This document shows, one piece after another, positions 30,028 through 42,152 of a stretch of 64,000 nucleotides of DNA (positions within the stretch are counted from its first letter, which is position 1; each line of letters opens with the position of its first letter). The DNA comes from Paraphaeosphaeria minitans (Eukaryota; Ascomycota; Dothideomycetes; Pleosporales; Didymosphaeriaceae). The notes under the pieces were generated by a model. The model saw only the letters and a program-made list of their open reading frames with translations. It was not told the DNA's origin and ran no database searches. The position numbers were made by a program, and so were the translations under genes. The stretch is taken from positions 930,001 to 994,000 of the forward strand of contig WJXW01000010.1 of the NCBI GenBank assembly GCA_015832175.1, in the 5' to 3' direction.

Positions 30028-31841
30028 TCAGTCATTCTTCCTCGTGTTTGTCGTCAATCTTTCCCGCTCGTCATCGCCGCTTGCCGGCTCCATATCTTCA
30101 TCATCGCTCCACTTGTCGTCTTCCCCCACTGCGAAAATCGTGTCACCGTCCAAGCTTTCTCTAGGCGGCACGACAGGTTTTAGGGGCTTGGGAGCGGGTA
30201 ATGGCGAGATATCGCGGTTGAAGGGTGGGGGGCTGCGATGCCTGGGCGCCGGGTCGTATGCGGCGGGCCCGTTTCCTTCTTCTTCGTCCAGAGAGTCGCG
30301 CAAGGACGCGATTTCGAAACCCTCATCATCCTGTGCAATCTACGCTGGTGTCAGCCGGCGTGTAGTCGCTTGCGGAAATAGGAACTTACTTCGTCACTCA
30401 TGGCAAATCGCCTGTTGTTTGCTGTTGGCCTCCACATGTAGGCGACGAAACATACGTCGGCAAAGTATACCAGATTCAGCCAACCGTCTAAGACAAACCA
30501 CCTAGTTTTCCAGTGCGACGGCGCGAAATCGGGCCTGGAGACGCCGGCAAAGGTGAAGCTGTTTAGGAAGAAGAAGCCGAAGATGACGACAATGCTTGTG
30601 AGAATGCACCACCAAAGTTTCTTGTACATGTCAGCTTTCACGTGCTGCTTCCGCTCCATAAGATCCTTCATCGTGAGGTTCAATGAGTTCAGGGTCCAGA
30701 TGTAGAAAGCCGTGAGCGTCGCGGAGAGTGGGAGGATAACCAGCAATACAAGCGGGCCTGCGTCGTCTGGTCGAATTGTGAGAGAGGCAATGGCGTATAC
30801 GACACCAAAGACAAAATGCGCTACGGCCAGCCATCGGACCATGACCATTGTCTTGCCCAAGGTGTGCTTGACCACACCGTAACCCATGCACACAATCAGG
30901 AGCAGGAAGAACGAGAAAGAGTTCCGGAACGCGTTCAAGATGGCGACCACGATCATGAGAACCTTGGCGCCCAAGTTGTTACCATGGCGGTTCTGGTAGT
31001 CGTAGAAGCCCCATGTCATGAGCATTTCTAGGACAAGGAACACCAAGATGGCCGTGATATAGTTCTGTACGGCAAGGATGTCATGCCGATGCTGAAAGTA
31101 AAGAAAGGCCCAGAAACTGCTGACAACAAAGTATGCGATGGTAACGCCGCCGTAGAAGGGCAGTTTTGGTATCTGAGCGGCGGGCAGCTCTCCATAAGCG
31201 TTGCGGAACGTCACGATAGCTTCGTACTTGACACCCTCGGTGAAGGGCAGGGTAGCCACGCAGTAGTAGCCCGTCTTGAGCGACACCTTCTCGGCATTGT
31301 CCTTGTTGGGGTAGTTGATGGGCTTTTTCTTCTCGAGGTGGATCCCTTCGGTACGGATCAGGTTTTTGGACTTGGCTTCGTAGTCGTCGGCGAGAATCCA
31401 CTCTGCTTTGTGCGTCTCGTTGCAGAGGTTGGCTTTTATGCTTTGGTCGTCGCAGATGTATACGAGCTGAGGCAGGGTTAGCTTGCGCGGGATGGCAAGG
31501 CAGCGCAGCGCAACAAACCTCGTCACCCGCCTGCTTCCCCAGGAGTGTCGAGTCCTTCCACTCCCACACTATGACGCTGACGGTCGGGTCCTTCATTTCC
31601 TTGTTCTTGTCCGTGTCCACGAATTTGACCTCGATGAAGGGGTCGATCGGGCCGCCCCAGGACTTTTTGCTGTACATGCCCGAGCATTTCTGCGGATCAT
31701 CTTGTGTCTGCAATTGTAAGCAAGAGAAGAGTGCCACGTGCGGAGGCAAATGAGGCGCACCAGGACTACGTCGACGGCTGCCACCGCGGTCAATGTCGAC
31801 AGCAGCAGCAGCAGCCCGGCCTTCCGCGACCATGGCTTCAT
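30028..31841 (-). CDS. PTM1-like seven-transmembrane protein (lung-7TM/GOST family)
   Basis: Four exons join in frame: 31770-31841, 31519-31707, 30390-31466 and 30028-30339. The introns are 62, 52 and 50 bp, all GT..AG, and the product is 549 residues. It starts with a signal peptide (RKAGLLLLLSTLTAVAAV), then a lumenal beta-rich domain with paired cysteines (about 25-190). Seven membrane segments follow from PFYGGVTIAYFVVSSFWAF through WLNLVYFADVCFVAYMWRP. The tail is cytosolic, acidic and proline-rich. Yeast Ptm1 and its relatives sit in Golgi and endosomal membranes, and the GOST family is thought to assist membrane-protein trafficking. The gene diverges from CTU2 with 363 bp between start codons. 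Confidence 0.92.
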
Positions 31842-32204
31842 GGTGCCTCGGAGCCTTGAGGCCAGCTGGCGGAGGAGGCGGAACCGCGTCGGGACTTGGT
31901 GAGGAAATAGCGCGGTGATATTGAAGCGGCGATGTGAACTACGTGGCGGCCGGCATGGAATCGCATGCGCTGGTGTCGTGGACGGGGAATGTGAGCGGAG
32001 CACGCTGGAATCTTGGAGCTGGAGCTGGAGCTTGACGCGGCCTGCTGGGTGGCGATCCACATCACCGAGCGTTGGCGTCGGGAGGCGCCTGTCTTCGTCC
32101 CCGGTGTGGCGCAGCACGCTAAAAATGAATTCACCCACAGCCAGGAAGACCGTGCAGCCCATGACACCACTGCGATACGCTTTTTCACACCAACGCCGCG
32201 AAAA
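31842..32204. promoter_or_regulatory. Divergent promoter between the PTM1-like gene and CTU2
   Basis: This 363-bp gap separates two divergent ATGs, so it must contain both promoters and leaders. I see no TATA box or obvious operator. Open frames crossing it are shadows of the two genes. Confidence 0.5.
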
Positions 32205-33409
32205 ATGCCGGGCAAACAGATCACGGATGTCGTAGAGCAGCTCTGTAGGCGTTGCACAGAGAACCAAGCCGTCCTTGTTGTGCGTAGAGACCCGCTCTGT
32301 CGGTGAGTGCTCATTTTTCGGCAAGGCGACATGCACCCGCGCTGCTAACGAGGTAAAGGGACTGCTTCGTGAGATATGTCCACACCAAGGTCATCAAGCA
32401 TATGGAGTCCTTCCGCGTCCGAAATGCGGATCCCAACCGTCAAAGGAAGTTGCTACTTGCACTTTCCCTGGGCGCATCGTCCGTGACTCTCCTGCACATC
32501 TTGGACCATCTGCTCGAGACTCAAACCAGCAAAAGTGGCCGGACTGGATTTGGCCTCAGCGTAGTCTTCGTCGAGACTGCAGGTGACGCTTCTCACCAGG
32601 ATCGACTCTCCAAAGTGCGGCAAGCATACCCAGACTACGACATAGCATCGCTGCCACTACATGATGTTTTCCGGTTGGTACCAGATCAAGAAAGCCTGTC
32701 TGGTCTGTTGCCTGAATCTGCGACTGTGGAAGAACTCTCCCCCGCAGACAAACTTGTAACATTGTTTGGCTCACTCACCTCTGCCACAGCGCGTGAAGAC
32801 GTGGCGGCCACGCTCAGGACAAGGCTCGTGGTGGAATACGCTAAATCGTCTGGTTGTGAGGGTGTGCTCTGGGGTGACAGCACGACAAAACTTGCCGAGA
32901 AGACCCTAGCGGAGACAGCCAAAGGATGCGGGTTTTCCCTCCCATGGCATGTAGCAGACGGCGAGACCCCCTTTGGTTTGGCCTTCAACTACCCGCTTCG
33001 AGACCTTCTAAAAAAGGAACTGGTCGCGTACGTGGATGTAGTTGGCAGCCCTCTTCCCTCATTGGTGCTTGACTCCGCGCCGACGCAAGCTTCCATGAGC
33101 TCCAAGAACACTACCATCGACGACCTGATGAAGCAATACTTCGAATCGGTCGAGGTGAACTTCCCGAGCATTGTTTCGAATGTTGTCAGGACTACAGGAA
33201 AACTGAAAGCTACCTTGACCACGAATGATGCACCCGCTTGCGATCTCTGCAGTATGCCCGTAAGCGACGGTCGCTTTGGCATCCACGGATGGGGAGGCGA
33301 TCAGCATGGTATTGCTGACCCTATCTTAGCAAGTAGCGGGAGGCGCCTGTGCTACGGCTGCACCCGCTCTATTCCATCTACTACGAATCCTACGAACGGA
33401 AGTGCGTGA
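32205..33409 (+). CDS. CTU2: Cytoplasmic tRNA 2-thiolation protein 2 (CTU2/NCS2)
   Basis: Exon 1 (32205-32302) and exon 2 (32359-33409) are joined across a 56-bp GT..AG intron to give 382 residues. With Ctu1/Ncs6, this protein thiolates the wobble uridine (position 34) of tRNA-Lys, Glu and Gln, using sulfur passed from Urm1. Paired zinc-type cysteines lie at the N-terminus (LCRRC, LCRDC) and at the C-terminus (CDLC, CYGC). Between them is the ATP-pyrophosphatase-like fold with LLALSLGASSVTLLHILDHLL and the family block GVLWGDSTTKLAEKTL. The degenerate PP-loop is typical of CTU2 as opposed to the catalytic CTU1. Length is at the short end for fungal orthologues. Confidence 0.94.
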
Positions 33410-34273
33410 TTCACGGCCATACTCCGTTTACTTTATTGCTTAAATTGAACGGAGGTCCTTGGGTCCTTCGTCAGGCTGAGCATGAGAATTATTTCTCGGC
33501 GCAAGGCAGACACCTCACCAATGAGCCGGTGATACTCAAAGGACTGCCGCCGAAAGCCGAGCCACGGCCTCTTCGGTTCTTCAGCGACGCCTTCTGTATG
33601 CCGTGTTCATACAGGGCACAACCTACGTCTCGTCCGTCATCACCTTCTGCAATTGACAATCGGGGCAATGGTAAAGTTGCCTTCCAGTCAAGACGCCATA
33701 CGGGCAACAACCAAATTACCACGATCCGTGAATCCCATTTTTCATTGCTGGGAGAAGAGACCGTGAAAATCGGACAAAACTTTGCCGCGCGGTTCAAGAT
33801 CGATTATGCATGAACCACTGCCCGAGGTACGAGGCATTAGACTCAATAACAGTGTGTGCTACTTTCTACTTTGCCTACTTTGCAAAATGCTCAATATTCG
33901 TGTATGTACCTGCAGTCAACACTTCGAGAGCGTGTACCTACGGACATCGTGGTTCGCTGGTCTTGCGGAGCAGTACGGAGACCTTCCAATTCAAGCGGCG
34001 GTCGACCGGCTAGAAGCGAACAAGGCGCGTTGATCTCCATCCTTGTTTCGTATACCCTGTCTTTCTACCGTCTCCCCAGATGCGCCTTCAGCCAATCATC
34101 GTGCCACGAGTCTTGGTCCATCGGCGCATCGCCCTCGGAGCACACTGGAACACGCACGTGTGGCTACCGAGGCTTGAAAATATAAGACAATACGATTCTG
34201 AGCTTCTCACAAAACCATCAAGTTTTTTTTGGCCAGGCTTAACGTTACGCTTCGTGGCCATTGCTTATTCATT
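33410..34273. other. Intergenic region
   Basis: Overlapping short frames (33349-34185) show no domain. I see no repeat or RNA gene. Confidence 0.5.
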
Positions 34274-35928
34274 ATGGTTGACATTTTGGCGTCGATGAAG
34301 GCGTTGTCGCTCTTCGCGGCGTGCGTCCTATCGACCGCTAGCTATCCAGCCATCCCATCTGACAAGTCCACCCCAGTGCAACAGCGCCTTGCTGTGAAAG
34401 GATCGAATGGTAACTCAGAATCTACTTTAAGTGATGCACCAAAATCTGACGTATTAATAGCCGTCTCCGTCGGTTGGAACACCTACCAAAAGCTCGCTCA
34501 GCCATGCGTTGAGTATGGAACTTCGACAACGTCTTTGACGTCCAAGCAGTGCTCAATCAGCTCCGTCACATATCCTACTTCCCGCACATACTCCAACGCT
34601 GTGACTCTGACGGGACTCACGCCCGCGACCACCTACTACTACAAGATTGTGTCGACAAACTCATCTGTAGAGCACTTCCTCAGCCCACGTGTACCTGGTG
34701 ACAATACGCCCTTCTCCATCAACGCCATCATCGATCTCGGTGTGTACGGCGCAGACGGTTTCACCATTCAAGGCGATCAGACGAAGCGTGACATCATCCC
34801 AACAATCGACCCGTCGCTCAACCACACCACAATCGATCGTCTTGCACGGACAGTCGACGACTACGAGTTCATCATTCACCCGGGTGATCTGGCGTATGGT
34901 GAGGTTGTTTGCATGTTCAAGCTCGCTATACATCTGACTTTGTATAGCCGACGACTGGTTCGAGAAGCCTAAGAATCTTCTCGATGGGAAGAATGCTTAC
35001 GAGGCTATCCTCGAACAATTCTACACCCAGCTCGCTCCTATCGCCGGCCGCAAGCCATACATGGCCAGTCCTGGTAACCACGAAGTTGCATGCCAGGTAA
35101 GAAGATCAGAAAGAGGTATGCCATTCTCTATCGCTAATGTTCACTCAGGAGATCCCTGTGCTCACTCTCGCTTGCCCCGAGGGTCAGAAGAACTTCACAG
35201 ACTTTATGAACCGCTTCGGGCAGACCATGCCCAGTTCTTTCGCCTCAACATCCGCGAACCAAGCAGCCAAGGTGAACGCCAACAAAGCCGCAGCGCTTGC
35301 AAAACCGCCATTCTGGTTCTCCTTCGAGTACGGCATGGTCCATGTTGCCATGATCGACACGGAGACAGACTTCGCCAACGCGCCCGACCAACCTGGTGGC
35401 TCCTCAGGCCACCTCAACGCCTCCCCGTTCGGCACCGCAAACCAGCAGCTCGACTGGCTCGCAGCGGACCTCGCCTCTGTCGACCGCACAATCACCCCGT
35501 GGCTCATCGTCGGTGGCCACCGCCCCTGGTACACGACCAAGGGCAGCTCCCCCTGCGACTCGTGCCAGAAGGCCTTCGAGCCCCTGCTCTACAAATACGG
35601 CGTCGACCTCGCCATCTTCGGCCACGTGCACAACTCGCAGCGCTTCCTGCCCGTCAACAACGGCGTTGCGGACCCCGCGAAGCTCAACAACCCCAAGGCA
35701 CCTATGTACATTGTCGCGGGTGGTGCGGGTAACATTGAGGGCTTGTCGAGCGTGGGTGGTAACTACTCGACGAATGTATTTGCATACGCGGACGATTTCA
35801 GCTACGCCAGTGTATCGTTCCAGAGTGCGAATAACTTGAAGGTTGAGTTTATCAGGTCGAGCACGGGCGATGTGTTGGACTCTTCGGTGCTGTACAAGAA
35901 GCACGACCAGCAATTTGTCGTGCAGTAG
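34274..35928 (+). CDS. Secreted purple acid phosphatase / metallophosphoesterase
   Basis: Three exons (34274-34898, 34948-35096, 35149-35928) join in frame across 49- and 52-bp introns to give 517 residues. A signal peptide (MKALSLFAACVLSTAS, preceded by seven residues if the first ATG is used) directs secretion. An N-terminal fibronectin-like domain with YSNAVTLTGLTPATTYYYKI is followed by the two-metal phosphatase domain. Metal-binding motifs appear in order: DLG, HPGDLAYADDW, GNHE, GGHRPWY and GHVHNSQR. Several N-glycosylation sites are present. Such enzymes release phosphate from organic esters at acid pH outside the cell and are usually induced by phosphate starvation. It is the last healthy gene before the decayed compartment. 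Confidence 0.93.
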
Positions 35929-36098
35929 GGACAAGATAGCTCGTGATGACGAATGACGACGGGCATACGATTCGTGGAGGATGCTCGACGCGGTCAGACA
36001 AATGTGATTTTGAACTTCGTATCGACGCTGAGCAAGCACTGTAGTGATTATCCCAGGTAACTTTACAAGTCAAAACTCCTTTAGGGGTTCTATCGTGG

Positions 36099-37339
36099 TT
36101 AACAATGTAGATGATGATCACGGTCTCGCAGGCTGGCTTGCATCCCCCACTCGAGCTCTACGTAGAGCTCCCACGTTGTAGTAGACCAGAGTCGTGCTTC
36201 GTCGTCAAAAGAGGATGACGCCATAACGAGGCCGTCCAGAGAAACGTTGAGGGCGTTGAAGCCGCATTTATGGTCCGTTAATGTGTGCAACAGTGTGCCA
36301 TCGAATGCGTTCCATGCCTTGATGGTAGCGTCTGCGGAACCAGATACGACAAATGTAGCATCTATCGTGAAAGTAATTGCCCTAATTCTTTGACCGTGCC
36401 ACTTGAAAGTCAGGCATTCCGCGTCTGTAGTCGTGTCTCAAAGCTTGATCGTCAAGTCGTCTGAGCCTGATATCACGTGATTGCCAACCGATGTAAATTT
36501 GACCGAGTTGATTGGGCCTGCATTGCCGTCCAGCGATATGCAGGTCTCCGGGTCCTTCCAGATATCCCAAAAGTCTAAAGATAGGGTCATTAGAACCGAT
36601 CGCTATCATAGCCCCTTTCGGGAGAAATGCGGCGTCGTGGATGCACTTGGACTGGCCATCTATGCGTTTCATCTTTTTACCGCTCTCTGCATGTCAAAGA
36701 ATAATTTTCTCGTGCATGGAGCCAGTCGCAATTGTCTTCCCATCAAGAGCGAAGAGCACAGAGTTCACCCAACCCGAATGACTTGATATTGTGTAGCGTT
36801 CTGCGCCTATATGCCAATCCTAGACAACCACCGTAGAGTCGTCGGAGCCTGCGCAGATGTGGGTACCGTTCAAAAAGATTGATAGGGAACGTATCTAATC
36901 TATAAAGGATGTATCTAGTTTATTTACTGAAGCCTAGGTCTCCAAGTCCCGTACTTTAACGATCCCAATCTTCGAGCCGGCAGCAACGTACTTCCCATCA
37001 GGCGTGAATGCAAGATCAATGACGAATTTGAAATTGGCCTTGGACTTGAAATTATCTACTACTGCTGTTTGAATGGCATGGAACCAGGTACGCATCTCTG
37101 CCTCAAAGTGATTTCTGGGTTTGTAGGTCATCGGCATGAATGCTAGAGCTGCACAGTAAACTTGGAGAGGGCCTTGTCGAATGATATAATCTAACCATAG
37201 CGCGGAAGTCAGCACCCTTGCCGATTAGACTCACTGCCTCGATCCAACGGAGAAGATATTTCTGAAGAAAATGATGCACCTTGTCAATATCTCGCAGCTG
37301 TAAACCGCTCTGGTGATGGTGTTGGTCCAATACAGGCAT
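36099..37339 (-). pseudogene. Relic of an NLR-type (NACHT/WD40-like) protein: helical linker plus WD40 repeats
   Basis: The minus strand reads from a helical segment (HFLQKYLLRWIEAVSLIGKG, then LQVYCAALAFMP) into successive WD40 repeats. This order matches the region C-terminal to the NACHT domain in fungal HET-E/NWD2-like receptors. Repeats are recognised from blocks such as FTPDGKYVAAGS, ICAGSDDSTVVV, VNSVLFALDGKTIATGS, HVISGSDDLTIKL and FVVSGSADATIKAWNAFDG. The frame is broken by stops at 36934-36936, 36895-36897, 36820-36822, 36694-36696 and 36438-36440, and by a frameshift near 36570. Three stops sit where each WD repeat should have its terminal Trp. No NACHT ATPase or N-terminal effector is found upstream, so the relic is truncated. 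Confidence 0.8.
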
Positions 37340-37963
37340 GCATACTGGAGCTCTGGGGGTATGAACCGATCAATGCGGCCAGGTTCGATTAATTAATATT
37401 TAATAGCAGCGTTAAGTTGTTCAAAAATCACAGAATGTGCTTGAGAAACTTCTGCTATACACTCTAGGTGTGTAAGACGGATTGTAGGGCAGGGATTATG
37501 AAAGAGCTTCGAAGCCAAGCATATAGGCAACAAGCCAGCTCGGTTTCTCCTAATCTTGGGGGGCATTGGATCCTTAATGCGCAGCTTGATTAGGTAACGG
37601 CGTGCAATTGTGACGCGGACAATCTTCGGTGTAGTATAGCTAGGAAATTTCATGTTCCTTTGGAAATCTGCCCAGCAGCTAAGAAAGACTCGGTCACAGC
37701 AAGGCTCGTACCATAATCACAGCGTGTATATTTTAGGCAAATCCAGGCTCTCATTAGCTGTCTCGCTTTCAATGTTTCGATGCATTGTGCATCTTAGCGC
37801 CCAAGTTTATGTTGCACTGGGTGTGCATTCTTGTCCCCTGCGAACTTCACGTTCCATAGTAACTGTAATTCGGGGGTCTTCCGCGGAGATGACAAGATAA
37901 TATTTTAGGCCATCAAAACTTTGACGCCCAACCACCCTCTGCCAAAAGTGGGACGCTTAGAAT
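37340..37963. other. Interval between two relics
   Basis: A minus-strand frame at 37393-37653 (86 codons, Arg/Lys-rich) shows no family. It may be a further relic. Nothing else is seen. Confidence 0.4.
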
Positions 37964-39434
37964 CTAGCTCAACTTTAACAAGTGCTGATCGTGGTTTCTA
38001 GCCGCAACAAGAGAGACCCCCATTGGCATCCCATTCTCATCAGAAAATGCGGGAATATTGATAACAGGTACATGGAGACCCTGTGACATGTTAGCAAGCA
38101 AGTACTCGATTGGATGGAACTACTGACTGTCCAAAACGTGTTGAAAAAGGGACTGCCCATGTCATTGAGTCCGAGAGGAGCTTCATCAATGGCACTAGGC
38201 CCAAGAATGACCGAGTGCATCATAGCTATGTTATCAATGGATGTTCGTATCCTACCGTATGTGTCGAAAGCTTTGAGTCGCTCTTCCTGCGTGACGTTTC
38301 CCTTGTTTTTCCACAAGGTCGAAGATCCCTTGGGAAAGCTTTGCCTTGCCAGTTCGGTATTCCCGAAGTGACACTTAGGCTCCTCCACTTGTGATCGCTA
38401 TTTGAAGCCTTCCAAGGGTTTCGGCATCATCAATGTCTGCCGGCAAGGATACTTCCTTAACCTTCACGCCGTGTTCAGAAGTATATTTGCAGCCTTCTTC
38501 ATAGCAGTTACTGTTCCAGGTCCGGCCTGAGACCACATTGGAGTTATATCATCGCAACCACTATATTCTCGAGCGCAGCCTCTTCAGGCATTTGATTGTC
38601 TTTCATGGCGAAGACGTTGGCAACTAGTTCCAAATCTTCGAGGCTTCGAGCGAAGAACCTGTTTGTGTCATATGTGGCAGATAAAATGCTTTGACCTGCC
38701 GTACAGATAGCATTGTGAGATGATTCAAGAGCATATATCCCAGTGTAGGAAGCTGGCGTATAATGCTTCCGCTAGACTGCACTCTAAGGCTGAGCGGTAC
38801 ATGCAAGTCCGCAACAGCTGCAGCAGACCTGGTTGAAGAGCCACCTGAAGTATATTTTGGATCATGAGGATTGGTAGTCTCAGGTCCAACATTCGTCACA
38901 GCAAACTCAGTCGTGGTTGTCATTCCTGTGATCATTGTCAACACTTAGAATCATTATAGACGATGTTATACTGACCCATAGCAAAGCTCCAGCAGCATTG
39001 CGGCAGCAGACGAGTCAGTGCTTGGCTGATACCCTCAATAATTGGTGAACCAGATTTTGTAGGCATATCTGCAGTGGCTTAACAACGTTGCCACGAATGG
39101 TTTGAAGCATAATATCTTTGGTATTAAACAAGTCCTTGATGCCTACAGCTACACGGTGTAGCGGATCTCTATGTGATATCGGTAGCTGATCAAAAAGCCT
39201 GGGCTTGGCGTATGACAAATTCGGGATCTTTGCACCGGAGTCATTTGTCTCGTTGTCATTTCGTGGTGACGGCATCATCTACCAACATATTCCCAGGATT
39301 TCACGATAAGGCCACACTCTTTTATGCGTGCCAAAAGGGAGTTTGCATAGTCTTCAACCGTAATGTCACCGTTTTTGAGTAGGCGATGCGCCTGGACCGT
39401 GGTCAAGGTGTGCAATGCCTTTCCCAAATGCATT
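37964..39434 (-). pseudogene. Amidase-signature hydrolase relic
   Basis: From an ATG at 39434 the minus strand encodes an amidase N-terminus (KALHTLTTVQAHRLLKNGD, then SLLARIKECG). The frame then breaks at the stop of VGR. Later pieces include VGIKDLFNTKDI, the glycine/serine signature region altered to TSGGSSTRSAAAVADLHVP, and a C-terminus VNIPAFSDENGMPMGVSLV ending at 37964. The pieces lie in different frames with several stops, so no full protein can be made. The Gly/Ser-rich signature has been changed at GGSSSGSAA, and the SGSI block is partly kept. The intact family hydrolyses amides using a Ser-Ser-Lys triad. Confidence 0.8.
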
Positions 39435-39835
39435 GTCAAAAGGGTCTGGTTAGGAATTCAGATTCGCACAATACAAGAGTGGATTTGGACCAGCACAAGC
39501 GTGTCCGGTGATCGGTAGCAGGTGAATAGAATCTCCTAGAAAAAGGGAGACGCTGGTGTACATCGAGCCCAACGTCAGGCTGAGGCGGCTACACGAGGGG
39601 CGGGGCGAACGGACGCACAACAATGCGCACTGATGACAAAGTAATTAGCGTAGCTAGATCTAAGTGGACAGGAACAAGCTCCACCAAGCGGGCTCTGACG
39701 TGTACAAATGTGATTAGAAGATAATAGCGATTAGCTTTGGACAGAGGTTGATATGGGCACAGCCTTCTAAGCATCAGGATCATCCCTTAGGTAACGAATT
39801 ACCCTATATTACGACTACTCTAATATTCTACCTGT

Positions 39836-39917
39836 GGAACAAGGTCCATGGTATATAGATTATCTATCGCGTACGTGCAAAAGATTTCTCTTTTGCACCT
39901 GGGCCTGTACGCAACAC
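39836..39917. repeat. Diverged direct repeat, copy 1
   Basis: About 82 bp containing GTCCATGGTATATAGAT and CTATCGCGTACGTG, with matching order in copy 2 at 40105-40188. Differences are mostly transitions. No coding content. Confidence 0.75.
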
Positions 39918-40104
39918 TACCATAGCTTTATACTAATGGTACTAGTATCTATAATATAGTACGAATAGGATACAAAGTACAAAAAGAGAGAGTAGTCTCA
40001 AATAGCAGATCTTGATAATATAACCAGTCCTAGTACACTGTGGATTTGTTACAAGCAAACCTGAATCTCGATTTCATTGCTACAATGTTCTACAGAAAAT
40101 TTGT

Positions 40105-40188
40105 GGAAACAAGGGTCCATGGTATATAGATCATCTATCGCGTACGTGTGATAGAGTTCTCTTTTGCACATGCGCCTGCACGCCACAG
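40105..40188. repeat. Diverged direct repeat, copy 2
   Basis: Matches 39836-39917 in the same orientation, about 270 bp away. The pair may be remains of terminal repeats of a small element or a local duplication; no boundaries or target duplication could be defined. Confidence 0.75.
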
Positions 40189-40910
40189 AATTTAATGTGA
40201 AATTGTTTTGAGTTCCAATTGAAAGAATTTTGTAACCAACTCTGGCCATATATGTATGGTCGAATGAATAACTGATATTTAACCCCGTGAAACGGTGCCT
40301 AACGTATTTGGGACCACCTAATTCATCATTGCAAGGACTAAAGTAGGACTACCTTAGGTGCTCTTTAAAGTTTACAATATATAGCGGAATTAAAAATCTT
40401 TGAGTCCAACACTTGCGAGTCTGAGATCCGACTTCGGCCAATCTGCCGCCATGTGATACCAATAGCAAAAATCATGCACGCGTGCTGAAGGAGGGATTTC
40501 GGCAAACTTACCACTGTTAACAGCCAGCTGCAATTTTTAGGTCTGCTAGCTAAGACATATTGGATAGTGCCGTTATGATTAGGATAAACGTCTCTGTTGT
40601 CTTGAGCTATTCGTAGACGGGCCTGTCCTGACCAAGATAGTCGAACGTTTTACTGAAGCCCAGTTTTCTGATGATATCTAGTGTAAAAAAGGATGTTTTC
40701 TCGGCGAAACCTATTAATTGATAATTCTTTTTGTTGACAGATACTTTTCGTTTGCTAAGTGCACAAATTTCTCGATCTGCCCAGCGATTGCTGTCCACAC
40801 TAGAATAGTAAATTGTAATGAAGGGAACATAGAGAATAATCTTACCTACGCAAGCCGCCTTCTTAATTCGCAGCTTAGTGTGTGCCACTTCATCTTGCAT
40901 CGAGAACAAG

Positions 40911-40928
40911 TAACCCTAACCCTAACCC
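40911..40928. repeat. Internal telomere-type repeat (CCCTAA), three units
   Basis: Three consecutive units of the fungal telomere repeat (TTAGGG on the minus strand) lie inside the window, far from a chromosome end as presented. They mark either a healed break, an insertion by telomerase, or chance in AT-rich DNA. Confidence 0.7.
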
Positions 40929-42152
40929 AAGGCTGCAGGTATAATCTGCAATTAGCAGCGCACTACCGTACCTGTTTAAATTCGGTAAGGATCAAAGTCT
41001 ACTGACGAGGCCGAAGCTGGAGCACTCGGGACCTGAAGCAGCTGCAAGACCGGTCGGAGTTTCGGTTTTGGACGTTTGCTTGATGCGCAACGAGCCTGAT
41101 GGACTATTCACCAAACCGATAAGTCGATTGAGCGGTAGCAAATCCCCGCTAGACAAAAGCTTCTGGCAAAGCGAAGATACATACTACTCAAAACATATTC
41201 TGGTGGCTCCACACGCCATATTCAGAATAAGAACTATGATGGGGGACCTGGGTTGTAGTATGTAGGCTGGTAATCCCATGGGCGTCCGTCGCCGTGTTGC
41301 ATCGAGTAAAAGGGTGGCTTGAATCGTTGGATGTTATGTTAATTGCTTGTATACCCAGCGGGTAAGCGTTGACCTGTGCACAGGAGCAGCGATCAATGTT
41401 TGGTATATTTATCTATTATCAGTTACGTGTTATGCACGCGCTCCGCTTTGAGTGCGGATATGGACTACAAGTACGGTAGGTACGGTAGGTACCTAGGTAT
41501 AGCATGCACAGGTAGCGCGGGTGAGCCAAAAGAGACCCGTTCCCTGCGCCCCCGGCTACCAACGTCCTAATTCAAGAATGCATCGATGTATTTCCTTGGA
41601 TAGTCATTTGTCGTTGCGAGAAAAGTAAGGTTCTATTTTAATCTACATGGAACGAATCTAGTCAACCAGCAGCTTTAGGATAGTAGCCTGCCAAGGCTCG
41701 CAAGAATCTCAAAGTATGGCACAAAGTTCTAATAATATCACTAAACATATCTTTTGACTAGCAGGTGGGGCGATTGGGTAGTTGCACGATTACTATCGGG
41801 CCTAAGCCGTACGCGGGCTCATCACTACGCCGAAGAGATTACTGATCATTAAACCGGCTTTCTTGAGTTCAAATAACTAATCCGCATACGGTGAATTGAT
41901 TACTACTTTCATGTAGCTAGGATTTGGATTTCGTAAGTTGAGCCAAAGTTGGAAATAGCGGCAAGTTGTGAACCCATAGGTTGCTGTCTGGAACACGCTA
42001 AGAAAAGCCAGAAGAAAGCAGAAAATTACGCAAGCTGCAAGCGACTACATAAGCTCGATTTGTACCTGCAAATGGGCTAAGCTACAAAGCTCAACGTTCC
42101 GCATCCAGGCATCCCATGAACACACTATTAGCGTCCAAGGTTCAACTCAGCG

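Larger units (their letters stand above)
39435..42152. other. AT-rich non-coding stretch with diverged repeats and an internal telomere-type repeat
   Basis: No intact gene. It contains the diverged 82-84-bp direct repeats and the TTAGGG-type repeat listed below. A 100-codon minus-strand frame (40607-40909) beside the telomeric repeat includes protein-like text in two frames and may be another relic, unidentified. Near 41470-41500 there are GTAGGTAC words. Confidence 0.5.

Noticed and set aside
40911..40928. True chromosome end
   Set aside because: Only three telomere-type units are present and ordinary sequence continues on both sides.
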